From NCBI RefSeq assembly GCF_021462415.1, contig NZ_JAKEDS010000001.1, forward strand, positions 282,273-346,272: a stretch of 64,000 nucleotides of DNA. Direction: 5' to 3'. A model generated the notes under the pieces. That model saw only the letters and a program-made list of their open reading frames with translations. It was not told where the DNA came from and did not search any database. The translations under genes and the position numbers were made by a program. Positions 47,125-55,874 of this stretch are shown here, piece by piece; within the stretch, counting starts at the first letter, position 1; each line of letters starts with the position of its first letter. The DNA is from Rhodohalobacter sp. 614A (GTDB taxonomy: Bacteria; Bacteroidota; Rhodothermia; Balneolales; Balneolaceae).

Positions 47125-48474
47125 CTATACTTCCATAAAAATTGGAGTTCTTTCTTTCCATTTTCCTTTTGTGAAATCAGGAAAATCTACAGGCCTTCCA
47201 TTATTAGCAACGGAAGCCTCCGATACTGCAGAAACTGCACTACTTGTAACAGAATCGTAGGTATCAATGTAAGGTTGCGTACCCTCCGAAATCGCCATAA
47301 TCAGGTTGTGCCAATTAATAGGGGTTTGTGTCATACGCTGACCATGCCCCTCAATGGCACCACCAATTCGTGCTGGAGGATTATAATTCTTGAGCAATGG
47401 ATGCTCATATTCTTCAAGATATTTATCTGCCGATTCCCATTCATGCTCTTCCGGGCTTGGGCCTTCAAGATAAATTGTTTGGATGCCTCCGCCGTCTTCG
47501 TACACACCCTTGGTTCCCTGAATTCGGAAACTTTCCCGCGGATGGGGGGTGTTGGTATCAAAATTGAGCGTTATCATTTTTCCGTTCACAGTACGGATCA
47601 GGGAAGCGTTGTAATCACCCTGGTTCATTTTACGAGTTGCATCGGGATGGTCGGAACCAAACTGCTCGGCCGCATACCGGTTCAGCATTACCGCTTTTGA
47701 ACTCATAGAAACCAGAAAATCAATTCTGTCGCCATGGTTAATATCCAGCGCCGGCATGATGGTTCTCATGGGGTGATCCGGATAAAGATTCCCGTTTCGG
47801 TCGATAGAGTGTTGCAATCTCCAGGGTTCTCTGTCCACGTTGTTTTTTACAAACCGAAGATCGTGTACATAACCGTCTTCAACATGAATGATTTCACCAA
47901 ACAATCCCTTTCGAACCATATTTAACAGGGTTGCATCGGGGAATCCACCCAGTACGGTACTGGCCCATTTGCCTGTTTTTTCAAACGTTTCGACAATTCT
48001 CCATGCTTCGTCCAGGGTAAGCACCAAAGGCACTTCGCAGGCAGCATGTTTACCATTGTTCATCGCGGCAAGGCAGACAGGAACATGCCACTTCCAGGAA
48101 GTGGAACAAATAACTACATCCAGATCTTCTTCTTCGCATAACCGCTGAAAATCGGTTTCGCCCTGAGGGCCTTCCCCATATAGAGTTGGGGTTGGCCTTC
48201 CGGACGCCTCAACCATGTTCTTTGCATTTTCAAGCCGATCTGCCCGAATTTCACAAATTGCGGGTACTTCAACTCCTTCAATTCCCAAAGCAGCGCTCAG
48301 GTGCCATGTGCCACGTCCGCCAATGCCAACAAATCCCAGGCGAATTGGCTTTTGTTGATAAGAAGATCTCTTTTTTGCCACTACAGGCTTTGACATACTT
48401 AAACCGGCAAGCATAGATGTGCTTAAACCTGCGGTAGACATTTTTAAGAAATCTTTTCTGTTCAATTTACTCAT
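47125..48474 (-). CDS. Tat-exported Gfo/Idh/MocA-family oxidoreductase (copy 1)
   Basis: This 449-aa protein has a Tat-like signal (NRKDFLKMSTAG) and a Rossmann domain with LGFVGIGGRGTWHLS followed by a Gfo/Idh/MocA C-terminal domain. The conserved CEVPLVLTLDEAW corresponds to the EKP-type loop and DINHGDRID to a substrate His region. It is probably a sugar or keto-sugar oxidoreductase with tightly bound NAD. It is a close paralogue of 49684-51027, sharing long nearly identical stretches at DNA level, which suggests recent duplication. The amidohydrolase D gene lies 37 bp upstream. Confidence 0.9.
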   Translation of the reverse strand: MSKLNRKDFLKMSTAGLSTSMLAGLSMSKPVVAKKRSSYQQKPIRLGFVGIGGRGTWHLSAALGIEGVEVPAICEIRADRLENAKNMVEASGRPTPTLYGEGPQGETDFQRLCEEEDLDVVICSTSWKWHVPVCLAAMNNGKHAACEVPLVLTLDEAWRIVETFEKTGKWASTVLGGFPDATLLNMVRKGLFGEIIHVEDGYVHDLRFVKNNVDREPWRLQHSIDRNGNLYPDHPMRTIMPALDINHGDRIDFLVSMSSKAVMLNRYAAEQFGSDHPDATRKMNQGDYNASLIRTVNGKMITLNFDTNTPHPRESFRIQGTKGVYEDGGGIQTIYLEGPSPEEHEWESADKYLEEYEHPLLKNYNPPARIGGAIEGHGQRMTQTPINWHNLIMAISEGTQPYIDTYDSVTSSAVSAVSEASVANNGRPVDFPDFTKGKWKERTPIFMEV

Positions 48475-48511
48475 AAGAAAACACCATTTGTTTTTAAACT
48501 GTACAACTCAT

Positions 48512-49657
48512 TTAACCTTTAAACTGCTCGAAGATTTTTAAAGCATTTTTGTTATAGATTTTTTCCAATACTTCATCGGGTAAATAGAGGCCGTAAATCC
48601 TCCATCTGCCTTGCCTGTGATGGCTCGGGTCCGCATTAATGTATTCATCATCTGTTTCCAGGAATCGGTAATAAACCCGGTATGCATCCACATTGGGTGG
48701 AGTATCCGTACCAAACAGAATCCTGTCCTGATGTTTAATCATAAACTTCCGTGCCGTATAAGGCTGGCGGCCCAGTTCGCTGATTCTCGCATCGATATCT
48801 ACATACATGTTCGGATATTTTTCAAGCCACATAGATACACGGCCCAGCTCTTCCGGCAGATTAGCCATATGTGTAGCAATGAACGTTGTATTTGGATGTC
48901 GTTCGATCACCCGGTTTCGCTGACGAAGAAGTTCTTCTTTTTCAGGAAATTCAGGGCCTGAAAATCCCCAGTCGGGGTGAGAACCAAGTTCATCGTACCG
49001 CTCATTAAACCGGTCAATAGGCGTGAAAAAAGCTTTGGGGTCGGAAATGTGCATTAATACAGGAATTCCCAATTCACCGGCTCTTGCCCAAACGGGATCA
49101 ATACGAGGATCGTCAACTTTAACCAAATCTCCATTTTTATCCTTGTACGTCAAGCCCAGTGACTTAGCGATTTTAATTCCGCGCACTCCCATATTAACGG
49201 CTTCTTCAAGCTTGTCAGCTTCTTTTTTGCCGAAATCAGGCTCATCTATTTTATTGAAATCCGGTCTGAAAAAGATGATAAATCTGTCCTCAGAAACCTC
49301 TTTGGAAGTTTGAATGTGTTCCTTAAAGAATTCGCCTTCAGAACGGCCATCAAGGCTCACTACTTTCCAAACTCCAGCCTCATCCATGGCCTTGAGGTAC
49401 TCATCCGTTTTATCCAGATCTCTCAAGTGGTTGTGAATATCAATTACCGGAAACTTCGGTTTTGTAACGATGGTTTCCTGTACAACCAGTTGCGGAATGG
49501 GTTCCCAATCCAACAACCGTAAATCTCCAGTCACTTGATCGGCATTGGAAACGGGTTTAGAATAGCCCGGTTTCGAGCCTCCAAGAAACCCTAATCCGGT
49601 AAAGCCTAAACCAGTGAGCCCGGCTTTTTTTAAAAAACTTCTACGGTTACTTTTCAT
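48512..49657 (-). CDS. Tat-exported amidohydrolase-2 family protein (copy D)
   Basis: This 381-aa protein has a strong twin-arginine signal (NRRSFLKKAGLTG) and the metal-binding TIM barrel: VIDIHNHLRD, VLMHISDP, FIATHMAN, LFGTDTPP. The likely activity is hydrolysis of a lactone or similar sugar-acid derivative, or decarboxylation. It lies between the two Gfo/Idh/MocA genes (37 and 26 bp gaps), part of a repeated two-gene unit. Tat export suggests it folds before crossing the membrane. Confidence 0.89.
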   Translation of the reverse strand: MKSNRRSFLKKAGLTGLGFTGLGFLGGSKPGYSKPVSNADQVTGDLRLLDWEPIPQLVVQETIVTKPKFPVIDIHNHLRDLDKTDEYLKAMDEAGVWKVVSLDGRSEGEFFKEHIQTSKEVSEDRFIIFFRPDFNKIDEPDFGKKEADKLEEAVNMGVRGIKIAKSLGLTYKDKNGDLVKVDDPRIDPVWARAGELGIPVLMHISDPKAFFTPIDRFNERYDELGSHPDWGFSGPEFPEKEELLRQRNRVIERHPNTTFIATHMANLPEELGRVSMWLEKYPNMYVDIDARISELGRQPYTARKFMIKHQDRILFGTDTPPNVDAYRVYYRFLETDDEYINADPSHHRQGRWRIYGLYLPDEVLEKIYNKNALKIFEQFKG

Positions 49658-49683
49658 TGTTCAACTCCTTGTGTGTTCAATGA

Positions 49684-51027
49684 TTATGCTTCCGTAAAAA
49701 TCGGAACTCTGGTTTTCCATTTTCCTTTTGTGAAATCAGGAAAATCTACCGGCCGGCATCCTTCTGCAATTGATTTTTCTGTTATGGCAGAAACTGCACT
49801 GCTTGTAACAGAATCATAAGTATCAATGTAAGGTTGAGTTTCATTTCGAATGGCTTCAACCAAATTTGTCCAGTTAATGGATGTTTGCTGATTGGATCCG
49901 CCATGTCCGCGAATGTCAACAACACGCTTGGGCGGATTGTAGTTTTTGAGAATTGGAGACTCATACTCTTCTCTGTACTTCTCTGCTGATTCCCATTGGT
50001 GAGATTCAGGACTTTCGCCTTCCACATAAATTCGGTTGGTTCCCCTGTCTCGCAAATACACGCCTTTTGTACCCTGGAAGCGATAATTGCCTCTCGGGTG
50101 AGGTGTATTTGTATCGAAATTCAGAGTAATCATCTTTCCGTCTACCGTTCGAATCAACGAAGCATTATAGTCCCCCTGCTTCATCTCTTTGGTTGCATAG
50201 GGATGATCTTTACCATATTGATCAGCTGCATATTGGTTCAACATTAATGCTTTTGAACTCATGGAAACCAGGTAATCAATTCGGTCGCCATGATTAATAT
50301 CAAGCGCCGGCATAATGGTTCTCATGGGGTGATCCGGATAGAGATTTCCATTCCGTTCAATAGAATGCCACAATCTCCAGGGTTCTTCATCGGGAGCATG
50401 TTTAACAAATCTCAAATCATGAATGTATCCGGCTTCAGCATGAATCATATCTCCTAAAAGGCCTTTTCGAATCATATTCAAAAGCGTTACGTCCGGAAAT
50501 CCACCTAACACGGTGCTCGACCATTTTCCGGTACTTTCATGAGTTTCTACGATTTCCCAGGCTTCATCGAGGGTAAGTACAAGAGGTACTTCACAGGCTG
50601 CATTTTTACCGTTTTTCATAGCGGCAACGCATATCTTTGTATGCCATTTCCATGATGTTGCGCAAATGATAGCATCCAGATCTTCTTCCTCACACATGCG
50701 GATGAAATCTGTTTCGCCGTCTTTTCCTTCCCCATATAGTGTGGGTGATGGCTGGCCTGCTTCTTCAACCCATCGTTTGGCCGTATAAAGCCGTTCGGGT
50801 TTAATTTCACAAACAGCAGGTATTTCCACTCCGGGAATTCCCAAAGCAGAACTTAGGTGCCACTGTCCGCGGCCACCGATTCCAACAAATCCAAGCCGTA
50901 CCGGCCTATCCTGTGCAGATTTTTTTGCGAAAGATTTCTTGGGTAAACCCATTGAGGTTAGCATCATCCCACCCATTGCGGCGGAAGATATTTTCAAAAA
51001 ATCTTTTCTGTCGTATTGATTACTCAT
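49684..51027 (-). CDS. Tat-exported Gfo/Idh/MocA-family oxidoreductase (copy 2)
   Basis: This 447-aa protein is organised exactly like its paralogue at 47125-48474: Tat-like signal (RKDFLKISSAA), Rossmann motif LGFVGIGGRGQWHLS, then ICATSWKWHTK, CEVPLVLTLDEAW and DINHGDRIDYLVSMSSKA. Sequence divergence is concentrated in the N-terminus and in short loops. It is the first enzyme gene after susD and is followed by amidohydrolase D. A 309-bp spacer with two hairpins separates it from susD. Its function is inferred from family only. Confidence 0.9.
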   Translation of the reverse strand: MSNQYDRKDFLKISSAAMGGMMLTSMGLPKKSFAKKSAQDRPVRLGFVGIGGRGQWHLSSALGIPGVEIPAVCEIKPERLYTAKRWVEEAGQPSPTLYGEGKDGETDFIRMCEEEDLDAIICATSWKWHTKICVAAMKNGKNAACEVPLVLTLDEAWEIVETHESTGKWSSTVLGGFPDVTLLNMIRKGLLGDMIHAEAGYIHDLRFVKHAPDEEPWRLWHSIERNGNLYPDHPMRTIMPALDINHGDRIDYLVSMSSKALMLNQYAADQYGKDHPYATKEMKQGDYNASLIRTVDGKMITLNFDTNTPHPRGNYRFQGTKGVYLRDRGTNRIYVEGESPESHQWESAEKYREEYESPILKNYNPPKRVVDIRGHGGSNQQTSINWTNLVEAIRNETQPYIDTYDSVTSSAVSAITEKSIAEGCRPVDFPDFTKGKWKTRVPIFTEA

Positions 51028-51121
51028 GCCAATTGCCTTTTTAAATTATGATAGTAGTATAAAAGGTGCGCTCCGAAGTATTTATGCTGTCTATCTTCAT
51101 GGAGCGAAACCCAATAATTTT

Positions 51122-51167
51122 AAAAAAATGTCATCCGGATTTTCCCATATCATAAAACCCGGATGAC
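51122..51167 (-). terminator. intrinsic terminator (minus strand) after the susCD block
   Basis: GTCATCCGG (51130-51138) pairs with CCGGATGAC (51159-51167), with TTTT/AAAA inner pairing and seven A at 51122-51128 (U-run on the minus strand). It is about 170 bp past susD and the best terminator candidate in this array, so SusCD may be largely insulated from the enzyme genes. Confidence 0.65.
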
Positions 51168-51277
51168 TGGTGCACACAAAACTGATCAAGATCTCTTTAT
51201 TAATTCTGTCTGATATGACTTTATTTTTCATGATCTGCAGGTTAAATCTTAATCAGATGGTGTTTAAAAATCTTAAG

Positions 51278-51312
51278 GAATAGGAGTACTAAACTGCTAC
51301 GTACTCCTATTC
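51278..51312 (-). terminator. perfect 12-bp hairpin immediately after susD
   Basis: GAATAGGAGTAC (51278-51289) and GTACTCCTATTC (51301-51312) form a perfect 12-bp stem with an 11-base loop, 24 bp past the susD stop. No strong U-run follows. It may stabilise the 3' end of susD mRNA or act as a partial terminator. Confidence 0.5.
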
Positions 51313-51336
51313 TTAGTTATCAAGGATGGATGTGAG

Positions 51337-52905
51337 TTAAATTGGGTTCTGTACCAAATTCGGATTGAGGTCAATTTCCTGCTCAGGAATTTGGAAGATA
51401 ATTCTTGTGTGATCCCACGGTATATGTTGTACTCCACGAATTCCTGTATATGGATCAACAGGTCCGGAATTCAGATCAACTCCAGGGTTACCAGGTGCGA
51501 GATGCGTTCCGGGATAATCTCTGTAGAGATCTTTCATGTTTCGGAATAAATCGTGTGCCCGGTGTCCTTCCATGAAAAGTTCGAGTCTTCGCTCTTCAAG
51601 CACAACATCAAGAACTGTATCATGATCGCCTAAATTTCCAAGAGAATACAACCCTTCCTGTGGAATATTGGCACGGGTACGGATCATGTTCACAATATCT
51701 AACGCTGCTTGGCTTTGTCCGAGTTTTGCCAATGCTTCTGCTTTATTCAGGTAGATTTCCGAATAGCGGATCAGTTCCGGAGAGTTCCCCATTTCGGTTC
51801 CATCCTGGCAGCAAAACTTAGTGACGTAGAATCGTGGGAATCCATTTCTTTCCCTGTAAACGTAGTTACCATTTCCATCACGAACGGTGTCGCCATTTAC
51901 AATCTCAAACTGAGGTTCGATGAACTGTCGGCGAACATCTGACGGCCACTGATCAATTAAGTCACGGTAAGCTTTTGAAGCGTAGTTTTCGCCCCATCCA
52001 GCGCCGGAGGAAGATTGGTAAATCATAGATCCTATACCGTGGCTTCTGCCATGATCATCAGACGGCATTACGTGACGAATTGCAAAGATAGACTCAGATC
52101 GGGCATCAGCTTCATTATTAAAGGTGAAATATCTGGGAAGAGTCTCGGTATCCACCAACTCATATCTTCCTGAATTTATAACCTGATCTGCCGTTGCAAT
52201 AGCTTGTTCGTTATCACCTCTGTAGAGATATACACGTGATAAAAGGGCCAATGCAGCTTCTTTTGTACCATATGAACTTGATTTTTCAGAGCCCATAAGA
52301 TTTGCCGCCTCGATTAAATCCTCTACCAGGAAGTCATAAACTTCACCAACCGTTGCTCGTGCAGGCTGGGCTTCCAGGTCGGGTTCTCGCATAATTGGAA
52401 CTCCAAGATTATCTCTGCCATGAGAATATGGACGGCCAAAAGCAGTTACCAGATGCAAAGTCATCAATGAACGGAGGAATTGATTTTCGCCCCGAAGTTG
52501 ATCCAATTCAGCAGATTCGCCGGGTGTAATTGCATCTACAACCGTATTTGCATTATAAATCAGCCGATATGCGCGTCTCCACAAATTAAGCGTATTCGCC
52601 ATATTGGGATTATGGAGATAATTATAAGTAAGCATCATCCGGTTTGATGTTGTACCACTGATCATCAGATCATCTGACCTGTAATCTCCGGGTTGATAAA
52701 GCATCATCACAAGGTTATTGGTACCTGCTGTCTCATCTTTCAGGTATGCATAATTACCCCTGGTTACATCTTCTAATCCTTGCACAGAGTTTAATGCCTG
52801 ATCAACGGGGACACCATCGTATGGTGAGCGGGCTATGTCACAACTGCTGAACAGCATAACGAGTGACAGCACTACAGTTGCTAAAACTATCTTTAAATGT
52901 TTCAT
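51337..52905 (-). CDS. SusD/RagB-family outer-membrane lipoprotein
   Basis: This 522-aa glycan-binding lipoprotein has a lipobox LFSSC (Cys 23). The helical TPR-like fold of the SusD family is clear: DVTRGNYAYLKDE, ENQFLRSLMTLHLVTAFGRPYSHG, LRRVYLYRGDN-like and LEERRLELFMEGHRAHDLFR segments. It caps the SusC channel and binds glycans outside the outer membrane. It starts 35 bp after susC, as expected for a susCD pair, and no susE/F-type gene follows. Confidence 0.95.
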   Translation of the reverse strand: MKHLKIVLATVVLSLVMLFSSCDIARSPYDGVPVDQALNSVQGLEDVTRGNYAYLKDETAGTNNLVMMLYQPGDYRSDDLMISGTTSNRMMLTYNYLHNPNMANTLNLWRRAYRLIYNANTVVDAITPGESAELDQLRGENQFLRSLMTLHLVTAFGRPYSHGRDNLGVPIMREPDLEAQPARATVGEVYDFLVEDLIEAANLMGSEKSSSYGTKEAALALLSRVYLYRGDNEQAIATADQVINSGRYELVDTETLPRYFTFNNEADARSESIFAIRHVMPSDDHGRSHGIGSMIYQSSSGAGWGENYASKAYRDLIDQWPSDVRRQFIEPQFEIVNGDTVRDGNGNYVYRERNGFPRFYVTKFCCQDGTEMGNSPELIRYSEIYLNKAEALAKLGQSQAALDIVNMIRTRANIPQEGLYSLGNLGDHDTVLDVVLEERRLELFMEGHRAHDLFRNMKDLYRDYPGTHLAPGNPGVDLNSGPVDPYTGIRGVQHIPWDHTRIIFQIPEQEIDLNPNLVQNPI

Positions 52906-52940
52906 AGTTTTTTGATTTCTGATTTGATATTAAAATTCGT

Positions 52941-55874
52941 TTAAAAGCCGATTTCTATCCCAAAAAGGAAGGTTCGCGCAAGCGGGTAGTCGTTTTCTAC
53001 TGAAGCAGGGTCTCTGCCTGGCCAGTCAGAAAATGTGAGGAGGTTTTCCCCGTTGACATAAAGCATTGCATTTCTCAGGCCAACTGTTTGCATAAACGAC
53101 AGGTCTGGAGATAGTGTATAGCTTAATCTGGCACTTCTTAACCGAATGTAAGACCGCTCATACAGCCACAGGCTGGACTCAAGGTGACCACTGTTATTAC
53201 CACCCACTACATTTGCAGGGAAGTGAGCATTATCACCGGGCTGCTGCCAGTAACTTTCACCTGATCTCAACTTACGATAGTTGGTGGTCATATAAGCTCC
53301 AAAGTCGATACCACTGCCATAATAGCCAGTACCACCTTTCATATAAGTGATAAATGCATCGAAAGTGAAGTTTTTATACTGTAATCTGTTTCTCATACCA
53401 CCCTGAAAATCCGGGGATGCAGAACCTACCAATCGGGGAGCAGCCACTCCATAATCTTCGGTAATTGTTCCATCCTCGTTAATCCATTGAGGAGCACCCG
53501 TTTGTGGATTTACACCATACCATTCTCTCAGGTAATAGGTGTTCATGTCGTATCCTTCTTCCAATCGCATGTTGTCGTCATCAAGATTGATAGGCTCGCC
53601 ATCATACAATTCAACAACTTCGTTTCTGTTTGTTGAGAAGGTTAAAGACGTGGTCCAGTTAAAGTCTGTTCCCTGAATATTTGTAGTGGTGAGAGCTAAT
53701 TCAAAACCTTGGTTTCTTACCGATCCAACATTCAGGATACGATCGTCAATACCGCTGGTACCTGGTAACGTAACTTCCTGGAGGAGGTCGTCATTTGTTC
53801 GCTGATAAACATCAACTGACATGTTGATTCTGTTCCAAAGATCCAAGTCAACACCTATGTTGTATGTTTTGGCAACTTCCCAGGTTAAATCATCATTTGG
53901 AACCCGAGAAGGGAAACTGGCAGGAGAACCAATGTAGTTACTGGTAAAGGAATACAATCCCTGTGCTTCATAATTACCAATACTGGCGTTTCCTGTTGTT
54001 CCGTAACTGGCACGAAGAGCCAATTGCTCGATTGCATCAACATCGGCAAGGAAATTCTCACGGCTTAAAATCCAAGATGCACCTACTGAATAAAAATTAC
54101 CGAATCGGTTCTCTGCACCGAATCTTGAAGATCCGTCACGTCTGAATGAAACCGTTGCGATATATTTTTCAAGGTATTCATATTCAGCCTGAGCCAGAAC
54201 TGATACAAACGCGCTTTCGCCAATATTCCCTCCTACTTCGTAAGGTACAGCTGCTGCGTCAGGAATTTTCAAACCCGGAGCAAGACCACCGCCAACAAAA
54301 TTGTTCCACTCGGATCGGTTTTCCTGATACTCGAAACCAACCAGACCACTTAAGGACTGAGTAGCCCAGCCTTTGTTAAGATGAAGAAGGTTAGAAGTAA
54401 GCAAAGATGTAGCCCGCTCACTTTCATTTTCAATTGAGCCATTTCTGGCGCCACCTGCCAAAGATCTGCCATCCAGGAATATCTCCCGTCTGCCGTCCCG
54501 TTGGGAGTAGCGGTTTGAACTCGTAACACTTGCCCAATCTGTAATATTATACTCTAAACGGATATCAGTAGAGTAGAAAGAGACTTTATCAATGTCAGTA
54601 TTCCATTGCATCCCATGAAGCGGGTTTTCAGAATCACGAGAGTACCAGTCTGACTCGGTACCTACACGAACTGTGCCGTCTTCATTATAAGGACTATCCC
54701 AAGGCAGAGCTCTTTGTGAGAATGTTAAAATCGTATATGGATTTCCCTGTACAACATTGTCTCTCGTGCCATAGTTACCGGCAACCCTGGCAGCTACACG
54801 AAAGTCTTCGTTAAAATTATGCTGTACGTTTACACGACCAGAAATTCTCTCGTAGTTCGTACCGATGTTGGTACCTTCTTCCTGAAAGAAATTTCCTGAG
54901 ATAAAAAACGTAGTCTGACTGTCACCACCGGAAATAGAAGCGTCATACATCTGTGTAATACCCGTATCAAAACCGATATCTCTCCAGTTGGTGTCATGGT
55001 TCAGAATTTCCGGACGGTTATAAAAAGGGCCATTTTCTGCACTCACCATGCTTTGGTGAAAATCATATAATTCCTGTGCATCCATCCACTCTTCATTTCC
55101 ATGCAGAGTTGTACTGTATCCCCTTGAGGATTTCAAGTTAATTTGAGTATCACCAGCACGACCTTTTTTAGTGGTAATTACCACAACCCCGTTAGAAGCC
55201 CTGGAACCATAAAGTGCTGTTGCTGCCGCATCTTTCAGCACACTAATCGATTCAACATCAGAAGGCGCTACTGCCTCACGTTCACCTGCACCCGCAATCA
55301 CACCGTCTATAACGTAAAGAGGTGACGAACTGGCTGATATTGAGCCCATTCCACGAATTATAATATCCGCGTTTTGACCAGGCCGGCCACTGGATTGTTC
55401 AACAATAACACCAGCCATTTGTCCTTCAATAGCTTCCGTCGGATCACTGGTTGTTATCGTTTCAATATCCCGTTCGCTAATTTGAGCAACAGAACTGGAC
55501 ACGTCCCTTTTTGACACTACTGTATAACCCAATACAACAAGTTCATCAAGAGCCTGGACGCTTTCCGCCAATTCCACATTTATAGTTTCCATTCCATTAA
55601 CCGGAATATTCTGTGTAATAAAACCGATATATGAAAAGCGAAGAGTTGCATCTGCGCTCACATTCAGTTCATAATTACCTTCAAAATCTGTTGTGGTACC
55701 GGTTGCTTGACCAACAACAGCAACGTTTACCCCAGGAAGAGTTTCTCCTGTTTCCACAGAAGTCACTGTACCAGAGACCGTTATTTGCTGAGCATATAGG
55801 GAGGCACTAAAGATCAATATCAATACTGCACCCAACCCCGATCTTATAAGAGAGGAATGTATATGTTTTCCCAT
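52941..55874 (-). CDS. SusC-family TonB-dependent outer-membrane transporter
   Basis: This 977-aa TonB-linked transporter has a signal peptide, an N-terminal carboxypeptidase-D-like regulatory domain (about 30-115), a plug domain (about 125-230, ending DAAATALYGSRASNGVVVITTKKG), and a 22-strand barrel ending GIEIGF. It imports glycan fragments energised by TonB. It is preceded by a 699-bp AT-rich non-coding region that should hold its promoter. It is not preceded by an anti-sigma or sigma gene in this window. Confidence 0.96.
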   Translation of the reverse strand: MGKHIHSSLIRSGLGAVLILIFSASLYAQQITVSGTVTSVETGETLPGVNVAVVGQATGTTTDFEGNYELNVSADATLRFSYIGFITQNIPVNGMETINVELAESVQALDELVVLGYTVVSKRDVSSSVAQISERDIETITTSDPTEAIEGQMAGVIVEQSSGRPGQNADIIIRGMGSISASSSPLYVIDGVIAGAGEREAVAPSDVESISVLKDAAATALYGSRASNGVVVITTKKGRAGDTQINLKSSRGYSTTLHGNEEWMDAQELYDFHQSMVSAENGPFYNRPEILNHDTNWRDIGFDTGITQMYDASISGGDSQTTFFISGNFFQEEGTNIGTNYERISGRVNVQHNFNEDFRVAARVAGNYGTRDNVVQGNPYTILTFSQRALPWDSPYNEDGTVRVGTESDWYSRDSENPLHGMQWNTDIDKVSFYSTDIRLEYNITDWASVTSSNRYSQRDGRREIFLDGRSLAGGARNGSIENESERATSLLTSNLLHLNKGWATQSLSGLVGFEYQENRSEWNNFVGGGLAPGLKIPDAAAVPYEVGGNIGESAFVSVLAQAEYEYLEKYIATVSFRRDGSSRFGAENRFGNFYSVGASWILSRENFLADVDAIEQLALRASYGTTGNASIGNYEAQGLYSFTSNYIGSPASFPSRVPNDDLTWEVAKTYNIGVDLDLWNRINMSVDVYQRTNDDLLQEVTLPGTSGIDDRILNVGSVRNQGFELALTTTNIQGTDFNWTTSLTFSTNRNEVVELYDGEPINLDDDNMRLEEGYDMNTYYLREWYGVNPQTGAPQWINEDGTITEDYGVAAPRLVGSASPDFQGGMRNRLQYKNFTFDAFITYMKGGTGYYGSGIDFGAYMTTNYRKLRSGESYWQQPGDNAHFPANVVGGNNSGHLESSLWLYERSYIRLRSARLSYTLSPDLSFMQTVGLRNAMLYVNGENLLTFSDWPGRDPASVENDYPLARTFLFGIEIGF

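Larger units (their letters stand above)
51028..51336. other. 309-bp intergenic region below susD with two hairpins
   Basis: The region lies between the start of the Gfo/Idh/MocA gene at 51027 and the stop of susD at 51337. It holds a 12-bp perfect hairpin right after susD and a 9-bp GC-rich hairpin followed by a U-run, both minus-strand oriented. The left 90 bp before the start codon of the Gfo gene are AT-rich and may hold its own promoter. No coding frame is evident. Confidence 0.6.
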
